From Streptomyces albiflavescens (GTDB lineage Bacteria > Actinomycetota > Actinomycetes > Streptomycetales > Streptomycetaceae): a stretch of DNA of 64,000 nucleotides. The stretch spans positions 434,001-498,000 of the forward strand of contig NZ_BMMM01000003.1 in NCBI RefSeq assembly GCF_014645835.1. Reading direction: 5' to 3'. This document shows positions 25,180 through 33,878 of the stretch, piece after piece (position 1 is the stretch's first letter; every line of letters begins with the position of its first letter). A program made the translations under genes and the position numbers. The notes below the pieces were generated by a model. It saw only the letters and a list, made by a program, of their open reading frames with translations, made no database searches and was not told the DNA's origin.

Positions 25180-25562
25180 GAACTCGGGCTGGCTCCGTCC
25201 AGCAGCGCCGTGATGCGCTCGGTTGTCTTCTGACCTGCACGCTGCTTGATCAGACCCTCCTTCGCCATCGCCCGCACATGCAGGGCGGTCCGCTCGCCGT
25301 TGCGACGCGCATCGACGGTGACCACCACCGGGTTCATGTTGAGGGCTCCGCCTGCGGTGAGCACGCGGAGCGTCACGCGGTCCGTTGCTGCTTCCACCAA
25401 CTCCGGGTTCGCGTCTGGGGTCAGCTCAACGAGCACAGTGCGGACGCGTTCAAGGGCAAGATCGAAGCCCAGCGGCAGTTCGCAGAGGCGCCGCCCAATC
25501 CTCGTCTGCGCACCGCGCCTCGATGCACCGCACGAAGGGAGGCGGCGCTCCCCCATTCCCAT
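25176..25562 (-). CDS. Hypothetical protein (128 residues or shorter)
   Basis: The frame reads sensibly from about residue 33 onward with actinobacterial codon use: LERVRTVLVELTPDANPELV, then VTLRVLTAGGALNMNPVVVT and KEGLIKQRAGQKTTERITAL. No membrane segment or known domain is evident. The first 30 residues are Arg rich and may not be translated; there is no clear RBS at 25562, so the true start could be an internal codon. Its stop is coupled to the 38-residue ORF. I do not recognise the family. Confidence 0.4.
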   Translation of the reverse strand: MGMGERRLPSCGASRRGAQTRIGRRLCELPLGFDLALERVRTVLVELTPDANPELVEAATDRVTLRVLTAGGALNMNPVVVTVDARRNGERTALHVRAMAKEGLIKQRAGQKTTERITALLDGASPSS

Positions 25563-25576
25563 CAGGAAGAGGGTGT

Positions 25577-25607
25577 GGCGCCCCGGACCGCGACTGTCCG
25601 GGGCGCC
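25577..25607 (-). terminator. Terminator of the ABC exporter gene
   Basis: GGCGCCCCGGAC and GTCCGGGGCGCC form a perfect 12-bp inverted repeat with a 7-bp loop, 13 bp past the stop codon of the ABC gene. Confidence 0.8.
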
Positions 25608-25619
25608 GCACCGTGGTGT

Positions 25620-27434
25620 TCAGTGCAGGTCGGCCCGCGCGGGGCTGTCGTCGAGGAAGCCGCCCGACTGGTGCTGCCACAGCTTCGCGTAGGCGCCGTC
25701 CGAGGCGAGCAGTTCCTGGTGCGTGCCCTGCTCGATGATCCGTCCACGGTCGAGGACGACGAGTCGGTCCATGGTGGCGACCGTGCTCAGCCGGTGCGCC
25801 ACCACGAGCGCCGTCCGCCCCTCCATGAGCCGCCACAGCGCCTCCTGGACGAGGAGTTCGCTCTCGGAGTCCAGTGCGCTGGTCGCCTCGTCGAGCAGCA
25901 GGATCGGCGCGTCGCGCAGGATCGCCCTGGCGAGGGCGACCCGCTGGCGCTGTCCGCCGGACAGCTTGACGCCGCGCTCGCCCACCATGGTGTCGAAGCC
26001 GTCCGGCAGCGCGTCGGCGAACTCCGTGACGTGCGCCGCCTCGGCCGCGCGGCGGATGTCGGCGTCGGTGGCATCCGGCCGGGCGAACGCGATGTTGTCC
26101 CGCAGCGTGCGGTGGAACATCGCCGGGTCCTGCGGCACGTACGCGATCAGGCTGCGCAGGTCGGACTGGCGCAACCTGCTGATGTCCTGACCCCCGATCA
26201 TGATCCGTCCGGCGTCGATGTCGTTCATCCGCAGCAGCAGCCGACTGAGCGTGGTCTTGCCCCCGCCGGACCGGCCGACGAGACCGATCTTCACGCCGCT
26301 GGGCACGGTCAGGTCGAGTCCCTCGAAGAGCGGCTCCGCGCCCGCGTGGGCGAAGTTCACCCGCTCGAACCGGACGTCGGCGCCCCCCGGCAGCAGTGGC
26401 TCCGGCGAGGCCGGGTCGACCACGGTCGGCGGCTTCAGCAGCAGTTCGGTGAACTGCGCCGCCTCCGTCATCGAGCTCTCCAAGCGGCGGTAGATCTGGT
26501 TGAACTCGAACATGATCCGCGTCGCGTTGCTGTAGTACGTGAAGGCGACCACGACCGCCTCCACTCCGTGCGTGCCCCCGCCGAGCGCGACCGCGAGCAG
26601 CAGGCCCAGCGCGTTGGTCAGCACGGACATCGGTGCGACGAGCGTGTCGATGCGCAGGTTGCCGTAGTCCCACGACCTCAGCGAGAGCCGCCTCGACTCG
26701 GCGACGCGGGACCGGTGCTCGGCGGCCTCACGTTCCTCGGCGGCGAACGCCCGGACCGTGTCCATGTTCATCAGACTGTCGGCGACGTGGCCCGACACCC
26801 GGGCGATCGCCTCCTCGCGTCGGTCGACGAGTGCCTGACGGCGACGGATGAGGGGCGTCACGCACAGCGCGGTCAGGGCGATCATCGCCAGGAGCCCGAC
26901 CACGAGCAGCGGTTCGTAGCGCCACAGCACCACCGATCCGAACAGCAGCGGCACCAAGCTGCCCACCACCGAGAACGTCAGCGTGTCGACGCACTCCTCG
27001 AAGCGGGAGGCGAAGCTCAGGACCCGCTTGGTCAGCGACCCGGCGAAGTTGTCGTGGAAGAACGCGGCGTCCTTGGCGAACAGCTCGTCCATTCCGATGA
27101 CATACAGGTGCTCGATGCCGAGGGCATCAAGTCGGTTCATGCAGTGCAGGCCGAGGCGCCATAGCGTCTCCGCGAGCAGCAGGACGCCGGCGAAGCCCAG
27201 GACGTAGGGCAGTGTCGAGCCGATGGCGATGTCGGCGTCGCCGGCGATGCGGCCGATGAGCTTCGCGACGACCAGCGGCGCGACGTAGTTGATGCACATG
27301 TTGCCCAGCGCCGGCAGCAGCATCCCGGGCACCGTCAGCCGCCGGAGGCGGGCTAACTCCCGTCCGTAATAACGAAGCGCGAGGAGCACCGAGCCCTTGC
27401 CCGGCCGGGCCTCGCGCGATTCAGGCGATTCCAT
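25620..27434 (-). CDS. ABC exporter, fused permease and ATPase
   Basis: The 604-residue half-transporter has a type I exporter membrane domain with six helices in residues 35-320 and a C-terminal ATPase. In the ATPase one sees Walker A GRSGGGKT at 387-394, the Q-loop AYVPQDPAMF near 431, signature LSGGQ at 491-495 and Walker B ILLLDEATSALD from 511, followed by VVAHRLSTV. It should work as a homodimer and export a drug, lipid or peptide. The ATG at 27434 has only a weak GGTTGGG upstream. It seems to be monocistronic, with a strong terminator after it and no regulator next to it. Confidence 0.95.
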   Translation of the reverse strand: MESPESREARPGKGSVLLALRYYGRELARLRRLTVPGMLLPALGNMCINYVAPLVVAKLIGRIAGDADIAIGSTLPYVLGFAGVLLLAETLWRLGLHCMNRLDALGIEHLYVIGMDELFAKDAAFFHDNFAGSLTKRVLSFASRFEECVDTLTFSVVGSLVPLLFGSVVLWRYEPLLVVGLLAMIALTALCVTPLIRRRQALVDRREEAIARVSGHVADSLMNMDTVRAFAAEEREAAEHRSRVAESRRLSLRSWDYGNLRIDTLVAPMSVLTNALGLLLAVALGGGTHGVEAVVVAFTYYSNATRIMFEFNQIYRRLESSMTEAAQFTELLLKPPTVVDPASPEPLLPGGADVRFERVNFAHAGAEPLFEGLDLTVPSGVKIGLVGRSGGGKTTLSRLLLRMNDIDAGRIMIGGQDISRLRQSDLRSLIAYVPQDPAMFHRTLRDNIAFARPDATDADIRRAAEAAHVTEFADALPDGFDTMVGERGVKLSGGQRQRVALARAILRDAPILLLDEATSALDSESELLVQEALWRLMEGRTALVVAHRLSTVATMDRLVVLDRGRIIEQGTHQELLASDGAYAKLWQHQSGGFLDDSPARADLH

Positions 27435-27891
27435 CCCAACCCCGTGTTGTCGTGCGGCAGCCCGCCACGTACTTCTTCAGGGAGCCGCTGTTGCCTCAAT
27501 GACCATGCGGAGCTTCGGTTCGAGTGAGCGCCCTTGCTCGGGTCGTTCTCCGACGCGCGGGGCACGACGAGGGAGCCTCCGCGGGCCTCGCGGCGACGCC
27601 ACCGAGCGAGTACGGGCAGGTCAGAAGTCGTAGTGTCCCGCGACGGCGCCCGCGGAGTCCAAGCGTTTTTCTCAGCCAAGGGCAGGTCGTACACATGTCC
27701 GCCTCGGGCCGCACAGGGCACACGCGGACCGTCGACACCACTTCGCCGGATACTTCTCGACCCCGTCCTTCACGTCTCCGGCGGCGACGGCACATGCACC
27801 GGAGACGTGGCCGGCGAGCACGAGGACGAGACGGCCGAACCGCGGACAGGCGCTCGGCCGTCCGTCGAGGCTGCCCCCGCCTCAGCGAAGG
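27435..27891. other. Gene-free gap of 457 bp
   Basis: Frames are open on both strands, but none shows a plausible start with RBS or a recognisable protein. The sequence is slightly lower in G+C near 27600-27720. It should contain the promoter of the ABC gene on its left side. I see no RNA gene in it. Confidence 0.5.
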
Positions 27892-29538
27892 TCAGTGGCC
27901 GCGGAACGCCTCCTCCAGCCACCAGGCCCCACGGTCACTGACCACCTTGGCGTCGATGAGCAGAGGCACGGATCGTGGCCCGTCGATCCAGTCCTCGACG
28001 GCCTTCAGGTCCGCGGGTGTGCGCACGGTCACCGCCTCGAAGCCGTACCCTCGCCCCACGGCGGCGATGTCCGTCGGCGGGAACCTGACCGTGTCGAGCG
28101 GGTGCTCGTCCGGCCCGAAGTGGTGCACCTCCGCTCCGTACGCGTCGTCGTTGTACACGACGACCACCATCGGAAGCCCGAGCCGACGTACGGTGTCGAG
28201 TTCCACGGCGCTCATCAGCGCGCCTCCGTCGCCGAGTGCGGCCACGGGCAGCCGTTCCGGCTGCGCCAGCGCGGCGCCGATCGCGGTCGCGAGCCCCAGG
28301 CCGATCGACTGGAACGCCTGGGTGAAGCACAGGCCGTTGTGGTCCGGCACCGACAGGAACATGCTCGGGTAGCCCATGAAGTTGCCGGAGTCCACACCGA
28401 TCACGCGCTCGGCGGGGAGGATGTCGTCGAGCGCGATGCTCAGGGTCCGCGGGTCGATCCGCTCGCGGCCGCCTTCGTCGTCGTACGGCACGTCCCGCCA
28501 CCGGATTCGTGCGCCGATGGCCGCCTCGATGTCGGCGGTCCGGTAGCCCTGTCGTGAGGCGCCGCCCACCGTGAGGTCGAGCGCGCGCCGCGCCGTGAGC
28601 TCCGCATCGCCGACGATGCCGAGCTGCACGTTCCGATGCACGCCGAGTGCGGCCGCGTCGTCGTCGACCTGCACGACGGTGGCGTCCGGGCCGATCAGCC
28701 GACCGTGCCGCGTCGTCCACATGTTCAGCGCGCAGCCCCACCCCACGATCAGGTCCGCCGCCCGGATCAGCTCGGCCGCCACGGGCGACGAGAATCCCCC
28801 GGACACGTCGAGCGACCAGGGGTTGCCGTGGAACAGTCCGCGGGCGACGGCCGAGGTCGCCAGCAGTGCGCCATAGCGCTCGGCAAGCGCCGCGAGGGCG
28901 TCCCGGCAGCCGGGCGCGCGGGAGCCCCGGCCGGCTACGAAGACGGGCTGCCGGGCCTGTCCGAGCGCCTCCACCAGCGCGGCCACGTCGGCCGCCGCCG
29001 GCTCGACCGCGGTCCGTCCGGGCGGCGGGGCGATCGAGGCCGGCGCGTTGTCGGGTGCTTCCAGGGCCTGCACCGCCAGCGGAAGGTTGAGCACCACGGT
29101 GCGCCGCTCGTGCACGGCTCGTCGCACCGCGGCGGCGGCCTGCACAACCGCGTCCTCCCCCGACGTCACGCGTGCCGTGACGGCGCCCACCGCCTGCGCG
29201 AGCGCCTCCTGGTCGACGTAGAAGTTGGACCTCGGTTCGGTCACCTCGGCGGCCAGCACGAGTAGTGGTGTACGGCTCTTGGCCGCCTCGGCGATGCCGG
29301 TCATGGCGTTCGTCAGGCCGGGGCCCTGGTGCACGCTCAGCGCGGCCACCGTGCCGCTCGTGCGCGCGTAGGCGTCGGCCATGGTCGCCGCGCCGCACTC
29401 GTGGCGAGCGGCGACGAACCGACAGCCCGCCGCGACCATGGCATTGGTCAGATGGAAGTTGCCCGAACCGACCACGCCGAACACGTGGTCGACCCCGGCC
29501 GCGGCCACCGCCCGGCCCACGGCTTCCGCGACCTTCAT
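27892..29538 (-). CDS. Thiamine pyrophosphate enzyme (acetolactate synthase-like)
   Basis: The 548-residue protein has the three TPP-enzyme domains. The cofactor-activating glutamate is Glu47 in ARHECGAATMADAYAR. The TPP-Mg site is ALGDGGALMSAVELDTVRRL near residue 427, ending in VVVYNDDAYG. The central domain has VFVAGRGSRAPG near 194. The ATG overlaps the stop of the cyclase gene upstream by one base (TGATG), so they are coupled. It could be a 2-oxoacid decarboxylase, a carboligase or an acetolactate synthase-like enzyme; residues that decide are not clear to me. Note that the partner gene encodes a cyclase/formamidase-type hydrolase. Confidence 0.88.
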   Translation of the reverse strand: MKVAEAVGRAVAAAGVDHVFGVVGSGNFHLTNAMVAAGCRFVAARHECGAATMADAYARTSGTVAALSVHQGPGLTNAMTGIAEAAKSRTPLLVLAAEVTEPRSNFYVDQEALAQAVGAVTARVTSGEDAVVQAAAAVRRAVHERRTVVLNLPLAVQALEAPDNAPASIAPPPGRTAVEPAAADVAALVEALGQARQPVFVAGRGSRAPGCRDALAALAERYGALLATSAVARGLFHGNPWSLDVSGGFSSPVAAELIRAADLIVGWGCALNMWTTRHGRLIGPDATVVQVDDDAAALGVHRNVQLGIVGDAELTARRALDLTVGGASRQGYRTADIEAAIGARIRWRDVPYDDEGGRERIDPRTLSIALDDILPAERVIGVDSGNFMGYPSMFLSVPDHNGLCFTQAFQSIGLGLATAIGAALAQPERLPVAALGDGGALMSAVELDTVRRLGLPMVVVVYNDDAYGAEVHHFGPDEHPLDTVRFPPTDIAAVGRGYGFEAVTVRTPADLKAVEDWIDGPRSVPLLIDAKVVSDRGAWWLEEAFRGH

Positions 29539-30320
29539 CAGCGCTCCACCAGAGCCAGCACCCGTGCGGGAGCTCCGGAGCCCGTGACAATGGGCAAGGG
29601 GCCCGCGATGACGACAGCACCGGTCGAGGGCAGCGCCGCCAGGTTCTGCAATTGGGTCACCCCGTACTTGTCACTGCCCATGAGGTACGAGTGGCAGGGG
29701 AAGGCCGGGTCGAAGGAGTGCGCACGCCCGGCGTCGGTACCCACCGTCTCGACGCCGAGGCCGATCACCGGCGACTCCTCCGCCACCCACCGGGCACACT
29801 CCGGCGACAGACCGGGGGTGTGGGGGCCGTTCTCGTCCGCGTTGACGAACGCCTCCTGAGAGTGCGAGCGGGCGTCCCAACCGGTGCGGAGCAACATCCA
29901 ACCGCCATCGGGCAAGGGTCCGTTGTCCGCCTCCCAGGCCTTGATGTGGTCCACCTCGACGAGGAAGTCGGGGTCCTTGGCGACCGCGGCGGAGAAGTCC
30001 AGGACCCCCGCGGGTGCGATCAGCCGACGCGCCGGCACCGACGCGACGTCGCCACGATCCTTCCCGGTGACCCAGTGCACCGGCGCGTCGAAGTGCGTGC
30101 CGGTGTGCTCACCGCTGCGGAAGTTGTTCCAGTACCAGGCCGGACCCCGGTCGTCGTACCTGCTGATCTCCTCCAGCTCGAACACCGCCGTCTGGCCGAA
30201 CTCGGCGGGCAGTTGGATCACCGGAGTGGACGAAGACAACGGGGAGGTGAGGTCGACGACTTCGATCGCACCACTGCGCAAACCGGCCGCCAGGGCGGCG
30301 AGGATGGAGGGCTGGGGCAT
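29538..30320 (-). CDS. Cyclase-family (KynB-like) metal hydrolase
   Basis: The 260-residue protein is a member of the cyclase family that includes kynurenine formamidase and isatin hydrolase. The metal-binding motif HTGTHFDAPVHW is at residues 72-83, with His72, His76, Asp78 and His82. The ATG at 30320 follows AGGAGGTCGTC. It is the first gene of a two-gene operon with the TPP enzyme. The substrate may be a cyclic amide or lactone or an N-formyl compound; no tryptophan-catabolic gene is nearby to support kynurenine. Confidence 0.88.
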   Translation of the reverse strand: MPQPSILAALAAGLRSGAIEVVDLTSPLSSSTPVIQLPAEFGQTAVFELEEISRYDDRGPAWYWNNFRSGEHTGTHFDAPVHWVTGKDRGDVASVPARRLIAPAGVLDFSAAVAKDPDFLVEVDHIKAWEADNGPLPDGGWMLLRTGWDARSHSQEAFVNADENGPHTPGLSPECARWVAEESPVIGLGVETVGTDAGRAHSFDPAFPCHSYLMGSDKYGVTQLQNLAALPSTGAVVIAGPLPIVTGSGAPARVLALVER

Positions 30321-30534
30321 GACGACCTCCTGAGACACGGCTGAACTGTCGGCGACGCAGGACGCGTTGACGACGGCTGGACTCCCAAGAGTGTCAGCCC
30401 ATGCCCAGTCGCGCGCGGGGTTCGACACGGTCACCACGGAGGACTGCCGCACCATCCGTCACCACGGAGGACTTCCACGCCATCCGTTCAGCCGAGCGTC
30501 GACGCTCGACCACCTGCGGCCCAGGACCCGCTCC

Positions 30535-31347
30535 CTAGGGAGCGGACGACGGGCCGCCTGTGCGGGAGGCGATGCGCGCGGCCGTGTCCGTCGTGCCCAG
30601 TAGTCGGGCGGAGGTCGCGGTTTCGGCCGACATACGCAGCAGCGGGTCGGCCCCGGTGGGCCTCAGCAGTGCGCGCGTGGCTTTGAGTGCCGCCTCGGGC
30701 GCGGCCAGCAGGGCCGCCACCTGCTCGGCGACGCGGGTATCGAGGTGCTCGCGGCTCTCGAACACCTCGGTGACCAGGCCGAGTTGTGCGGCCTGCGCGG
30801 CGGAGAGGCGTGCGCCAAGGAGCAGGAGCTGGGCGGCACGCTGGGGCCCGAGACGCTGCGGGAGCAGGAGGCTGGCGGCGGCGTCCGGTACGACGCCCAG
30901 GTCGACGAACGCGTACTGCAGATGGCTGCGACGGGTCGCGTAGACGAGGTCGAAGTGCAGCAGCGCGGTGGCGCCGCTTCCGACGGCGGACCCGTCCACA
31001 GCCGCGACCAGAATGGTGTGACTGCGCCGTATGGCCTTCTGGAACTCGAGGACGGGGGAGCTGAGGGCCAGGGCCGTCCCGGCGTGGGCGCGGAAGTCGT
31101 CGAGGTCGTTCCCGGAGCAGAAGTCCTGGCCCGCACCGGTGAGCACAATGACTCGTACACCCGGGTCGGCATCCGCCTCGGCGACGGCGTCGGCCAGAGC
31201 CCGGTACATGGCCAGGGTCAGGGCGTTGCCCTTGTCGGGCCTGTCGATGGTGAGGGTGACCAGCGCCCCCGCGCGGTCGACGCGGATCTTCCCGGCGGGG
31301 CCGGAGGCGGACGGCCTGTCGAGACGAAAGGTGCTGTCGAGGGTCAC
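30535..31347 (-). CDS. Enoyl-CoA hydratase/isomerase family protein
   Basis: The 270-residue crotonase-fold protein contains VTLTIDRPDKGNALTLAMYR near residue 30, the oxyanion-hole segments GAGQDFCSGNDLDDF near 71 and AVDGSAVGSGATALLHFDLV near 115. The GTG at 31347 follows GGAGGCGAC. It lies upstream of the cyclase-TPP pair and downstream of a PaaI-type thioesterase in one direction, spacing 40 bp from the latter, so it may share a transcript with it. Typical catalytic acids of hydratases are not clearly both present, so isomerase or another crotonase activity is possible. Confidence 0.88.
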   Translation of the reverse strand: MTLDSTFRLDRPSASGPAGKIRVDRAGALVTLTIDRPDKGNALTLAMYRALADAVAEADADPGVRVIVLTGAGQDFCSGNDLDDFRAHAGTALALSSPVLEFQKAIRRSHTILVAAVDGSAVGSGATALLHFDLVYATRRSHLQYAFVDLGVVPDAAASLLLPQRLGPQRAAQLLLLGARLSAAQAAQLGLVTEVFESREHLDTRVAEQVAALLAAPEAALKATRALLRPTGADPLLRMSAETATSARLLGTTDTAARIASRTGGPSSAP

Positions 31348-31387
31348 GTCGCCTCCGTGTCGGGTCTGTGCGCTCGGGAAGCGCGGG

Positions 31388-31882
31388 TCAGGCGGTCGGC
31401 AGCGGGAACACCATGCACGTACTGGTGGCGTGCGCGAGAAGGCGGTCCGATCCGTCCAGCAGCTGGGCCTCGGCGAGTGCGGTACGTCGGCCGCTGCTGA
31501 GGACGCTGCCGACGGCGCGGACCTTTCCCGTGTCGACCGTGATGGGGCGGAGGAACTTCACCGTGAGGTCGAGCGACGTGTAGCCCATGCCCTGCGGCAG
31601 GGTGGACTGGACCGCGCAGCCCGCCGCCGAGTCGAGCATCGTCGCGTAGATCCCGCCGTGCACGCTGCCGATGGGGTTGTAGTGCTCCTCACCGGGCACC
31701 AGGGAGAACACCGCGCGTCCGTGGTCCACCTCTTCGAGGGCGAAGCCCAGTGTCGCGCCGACCGGCGGCGAGGGCACACGTCCGGCGAGGATCTCCCGGA
31801 GGAACTCCAGCCCCGAGCCCTGCCCGACGGCGGCCGCCGAGATCGTGGGGTCTTCCCAGTCGTATGTGCGAGACCGTTCCAT
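31388..31882 (-). CDS. PaaI-family hotdog thioesterase
   Basis: This 164-residue hotdog-fold protein shows the PaaI/YbgC-like signature: HYNPIGSVHGGIYATMLDSA at about residues 66-85 and SLDLTVKFLRPITVDTGKVR near 102. Members hydrolyse acyl-CoA thioesters, often of phenylacetate-type intermediates. The ATG at 31882 has AGGAGG upstream. Its promoter faces the HxlR regulator at 31981 across a 10-bp perfect inverted repeat. Together with the enoyl-CoA hydratase it suggests a CoA-ester route under HxlR control. Confidence 0.88.
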   Translation of the reverse strand: MERSRTYDWEDPTISAAAVGQGSGLEFLREILAGRVPSPPVGATLGFALEEVDHGRAVFSLVPGEEHYNPIGSVHGGIYATMLDSAAGCAVQSTLPQGMGYTSLDLTVKFLRPITVDTGKVRAVGSVLSSGRRTALAEAQLLDGSDRLLAHATSTCMVFPLPTA

Positions 31883-31900
31883 GCGGCTGTGCTACCTCCT

Positions 31901-31958
31901 CTGGCTTTGTTCAGCGAAGCTAGCCCGGGAGAATGCTGACTGTCAATGACAAAGCCAG
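31901..31958. promoter_or_regulatory. HxlR operator, 10-bp inverted repeat
   Basis: CTGGCTTTGT at 31901-31910 and ACAAAGCCAG at 31949-31958 are perfect inverted copies spaced 38 bp apart in the gap between the thioesterase and HxlR genes. Each arm lies near one of the divergent promoters. A pair of dimer sites brought together by looping, or one site per promoter, is possible. Confidence 0.65.
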
Positions 31959-31980
31959 GTGGCTTGCCTACGATGACGGC

Positions 31981-32448
31981 ATGAAGTGGCTGGAGATCAG
32001 CACGGAGAACTGCACGGTCCAGCGCACCCTCGACCTGATCGGCGAGAAATGGACGCTGCTGATCCTGCGTGACGCCTTCAACGGGGTCCGTCGCTTCGAC
32101 GACTTCCGCCGCCATGTAGGGCTCTCGGAGGCGGTCCTCGCCGGCCGGCTCCGCAAGCTGGTCGAGGCCCAGATCCTGACGACCGTCCCCTACCAGGAGC
32201 AGGGCAGCCGGACCCGGCACGAGTACCGCCTGACCCGCAAGGGCCGTGATCTGTGGCCCGTCCTCGTGGCGCTCCGGCAATGGGGCGAGGCATACGTCGG
32301 GGATCCCGAGGGCCCGGTGCTCGACATCCAGCACAGCGACTGCGGCGCCCCGGTGCGCGTCGTGGTCGAGTGCTCCGACGAGCACGCGGCGCTCTCCCCG
32401 ACCGAGGTCACCGTCCTGCCGGGACCCGCGGCCCGGCCCCGGAGCTGA
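31981..32448 (+). CDS. HxlR-family transcriptional regulator
   Basis: The 155-residue protein has the HxlR winged helix: ENCTVQRTLDLIGEKWTLLI near residue 8 with the conserved Cys10, then FNGVRRFDDFRRHVGLSEAV and RLTRKGRDLWPVLVALRQWG. The ATG at 31981 is better than the ATG at 31933, which lies inside the operator region. HxlR proteins often sense thiol-reactive or aldehyde stress through the N-terminal cysteine. It is divergent from the thioesterase gene and its likely repressor. Confidence 0.92.
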   Translation: MKWLEISTENCTVQRTLDLIGEKWTLLILRDAFNGVRRFDDFRRHVGLSEAVLAGRLRKLVEAQILTTVPYQEQGSRTRHEYRLTRKGRDLWPVLVALRQWGEAYVGDPEGPVLDIQHSDCGAPVRVVVECSDEHAALSPTEVTVLPGPAARPRS

Positions 32449-32852
32449 CACCGCGGCGGCGGCCGCAGGCGCCCGAGGTCCACTCCGACGCTGGGTGCGC
32501 TGCGGCAGGACGGTCGCGTCGAGGGCTGCATGCCCGTCCACCGGACGGTGAACGGGCCGTGATGTGTTCTGCCTTGACGCGCCATCAGGGGCACACGGAA
32601 TACACACACAGGGGGTCGGTTATCCGCCGGCAAAAGAAACCCTGCTCGCACATTTAGGCAAGTTGCAGCGTACGTGCTCATATTTGGGATATCGCGATCG
32701 ACCTGTAACGCGATGGCAGTTGCCTGACGCAGACCTACACGGGCCCGCGCCACGACCTGTGCGTGACGCGGCAGGAGATTCTCCTGAGAGACAGCCCAGA
32801 GCGTGTTCGTCTCTACCTCGGCCCGCCAAGTGATGCGTCAGATTGGATTCCA
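32449..32852. other. Gene-free gap of about 400 bp
   Basis: The first 130 bp after the HxlR stop are G+C rich with no hairpin I can support. From about 32580 to 32720 the sequence becomes A/T richer (for instance AATACACACACA and ATTTGGGATATCGCGATCG), which marks the promoter region of the small membrane protein gene. An in-frame GTG at 32763 could extend that gene, but the added residues look unlike a protein N-terminus. Confidence 0.45.
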
Positions 32853-33209
32853 GTGAGCAATACCGACCCGATGCCCGGACCCCACGCCTACGACCCGCCC
32901 CCGGGGGCCCCACACCGCTACGAACGGCGCCAGTCCACTGCCCGACGGACGGCCCTGGCTGTCCACACGATCGCTGACATCGCCGCCGTTTTCCTCGGGC
33001 TGTGGATACTGCTCTACCTGCTCGGAGCCAATCAAGGCAATGTGTTCGTCGAGTTCGTGCACGGAACGGCCGACTGGCTGGCCTGGTGGTCACAGGATAT
33101 TTTCACCATGGACACCGAAGGCCTTCGCGTTCTCCTCAATTACGGTCTGCCGGCTCTGATTTACCTGCTGGTCGGTCACGGGATCGCTGCGCGGCTCAGT
33201 CGCGCATGA
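32853..33209 (+). CDS. Small conserved membrane protein
   Basis: From the GTG at 32853 the protein has 118 residues. The N-terminal 35 are Pro rich and hydrophilic (SNTDPMPGPHAYDPPPGAPH). Two hydrophobic segments follow, ADIAAVFLGLWILLYLLGAN near residue 42 and LNYGLPALIYLLVGHGIAAR near 95, joined by an amphipathic region with VEFVHGTADWLAWWSQDIFT. I recall similar proteins of this size in other Streptomyces genomes, all without known function. The start has a weak RBS; an upstream GTG at 32763 is less likely. Confidence 0.65.
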   Translation: MSNTDPMPGPHAYDPPPGAPHRYERRQSTARRTALAVHTIADIAAVFLGLWILLYLLGANQGNVFVEFVHGTADWLAWWSQDIFTMDTEGLRVLLNYGLPALIYLLVGHGIAARLSRA

Positions 33210-33429
33210 CCGCATTCAGGCCTCAGTCTTGGTCGGACGAGTGACCGTACCCGGACCACGGAATCGCCCGAATTCGGATAACCGCTGCCTACGGGCGCGC
33301 GGCGGGGATCTGCTGCTTCCACGCCCTGGCACTTCTCTGGGCCAGGGCGGCCGGCCGACGCCCTCTGATCCACGGACGGGCATCGCGGACGAGCTTCGGG
33401 ACCAGCGATCTCGTCCGCCGTGTCCGACC

Positions 33430-33550
33430 TTGACGCCGAACGGGGTGATCGCTCCGCCACCGGTGGTGAACAGCAGCGTGCCGGCGCCGGTCACCAGCAT
33501 CGCGGGGAGCACCGTCTGGGCGGCGGTGACGGCGCCGTAGAGGATCTCGC
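33430..33550 (-). pseudogene. Fragment of a short-chain dehydrogenase/reductase
   Basis: On the minus strand about 38 codons read EILYGAVTAAQTVLPAML and then VTGAGTLLFTTGGGAITPFG, a stretch typical of SDR enzymes around the central beta strand with the Thr-Gly-Gly loop. Likeness stops abruptly on both sides, and no Rossmann N-terminus or YxxxK active site is found nearby. It is a relic. The rest of the gap from 33210 holds nothing I can name. Confidence 0.5.
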
Positions 33551-33583
33551 GGCGGCGTCCCTCACCTGGACGTCTCCGCTGGG

Positions 33584-33856
33584 ATGCGGCCCGCCAGGCC
33601 GGTACCGGACGACAGGCCGCGCGACGTGGTCGAGCCGGCCGAGCTGATGATCAAGAGGGAGATCTCGGCGGCCGACCTGCGCATCGAACAGATGAAGAAG
33701 CCGCACAAGCTCCAGGTGGTGCGGAACCTGGAGGCCAGTGGGTTGTTCCTGCTCCGTGACGCCGTCGAGATGGTGGCCCAGGCCCCCGGCGTCACGAAGT
33801 ACACCGTCTACAACTGCCTCAACGAGATCCACGGGGACTCGTCAGCGGACCGCTGA
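33584..33856 (+). pseudogene. Fragment of a YheO-type regulator (HTH_22 domain)
   Basis: A 90-codon frame ends with a DNA-binding domain of the YheO/HTH_22 kind: MKKPHKLQVVRNLEASGLFL followed by LRDAVEMVAQAPGVTKYTVY and NCLNEIHGD. Intact family members have an N-terminal PAS-like domain of over 100 residues, which is missing. No RBS precedes the frame. It is most likely the 3' remnant of a regulator gene, although a short expressed protein cannot be excluded. Confidence 0.55.
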
Positions 33857-33878
33857 CGCCCGGGAACGGCGGTCGCGG

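Noticed and set aside
27496..27795. Small ORFs in the gap left of the TPP enzyme
   Set aside because: Overlapping frames on both strands with Arg-rich composition and no start signals.
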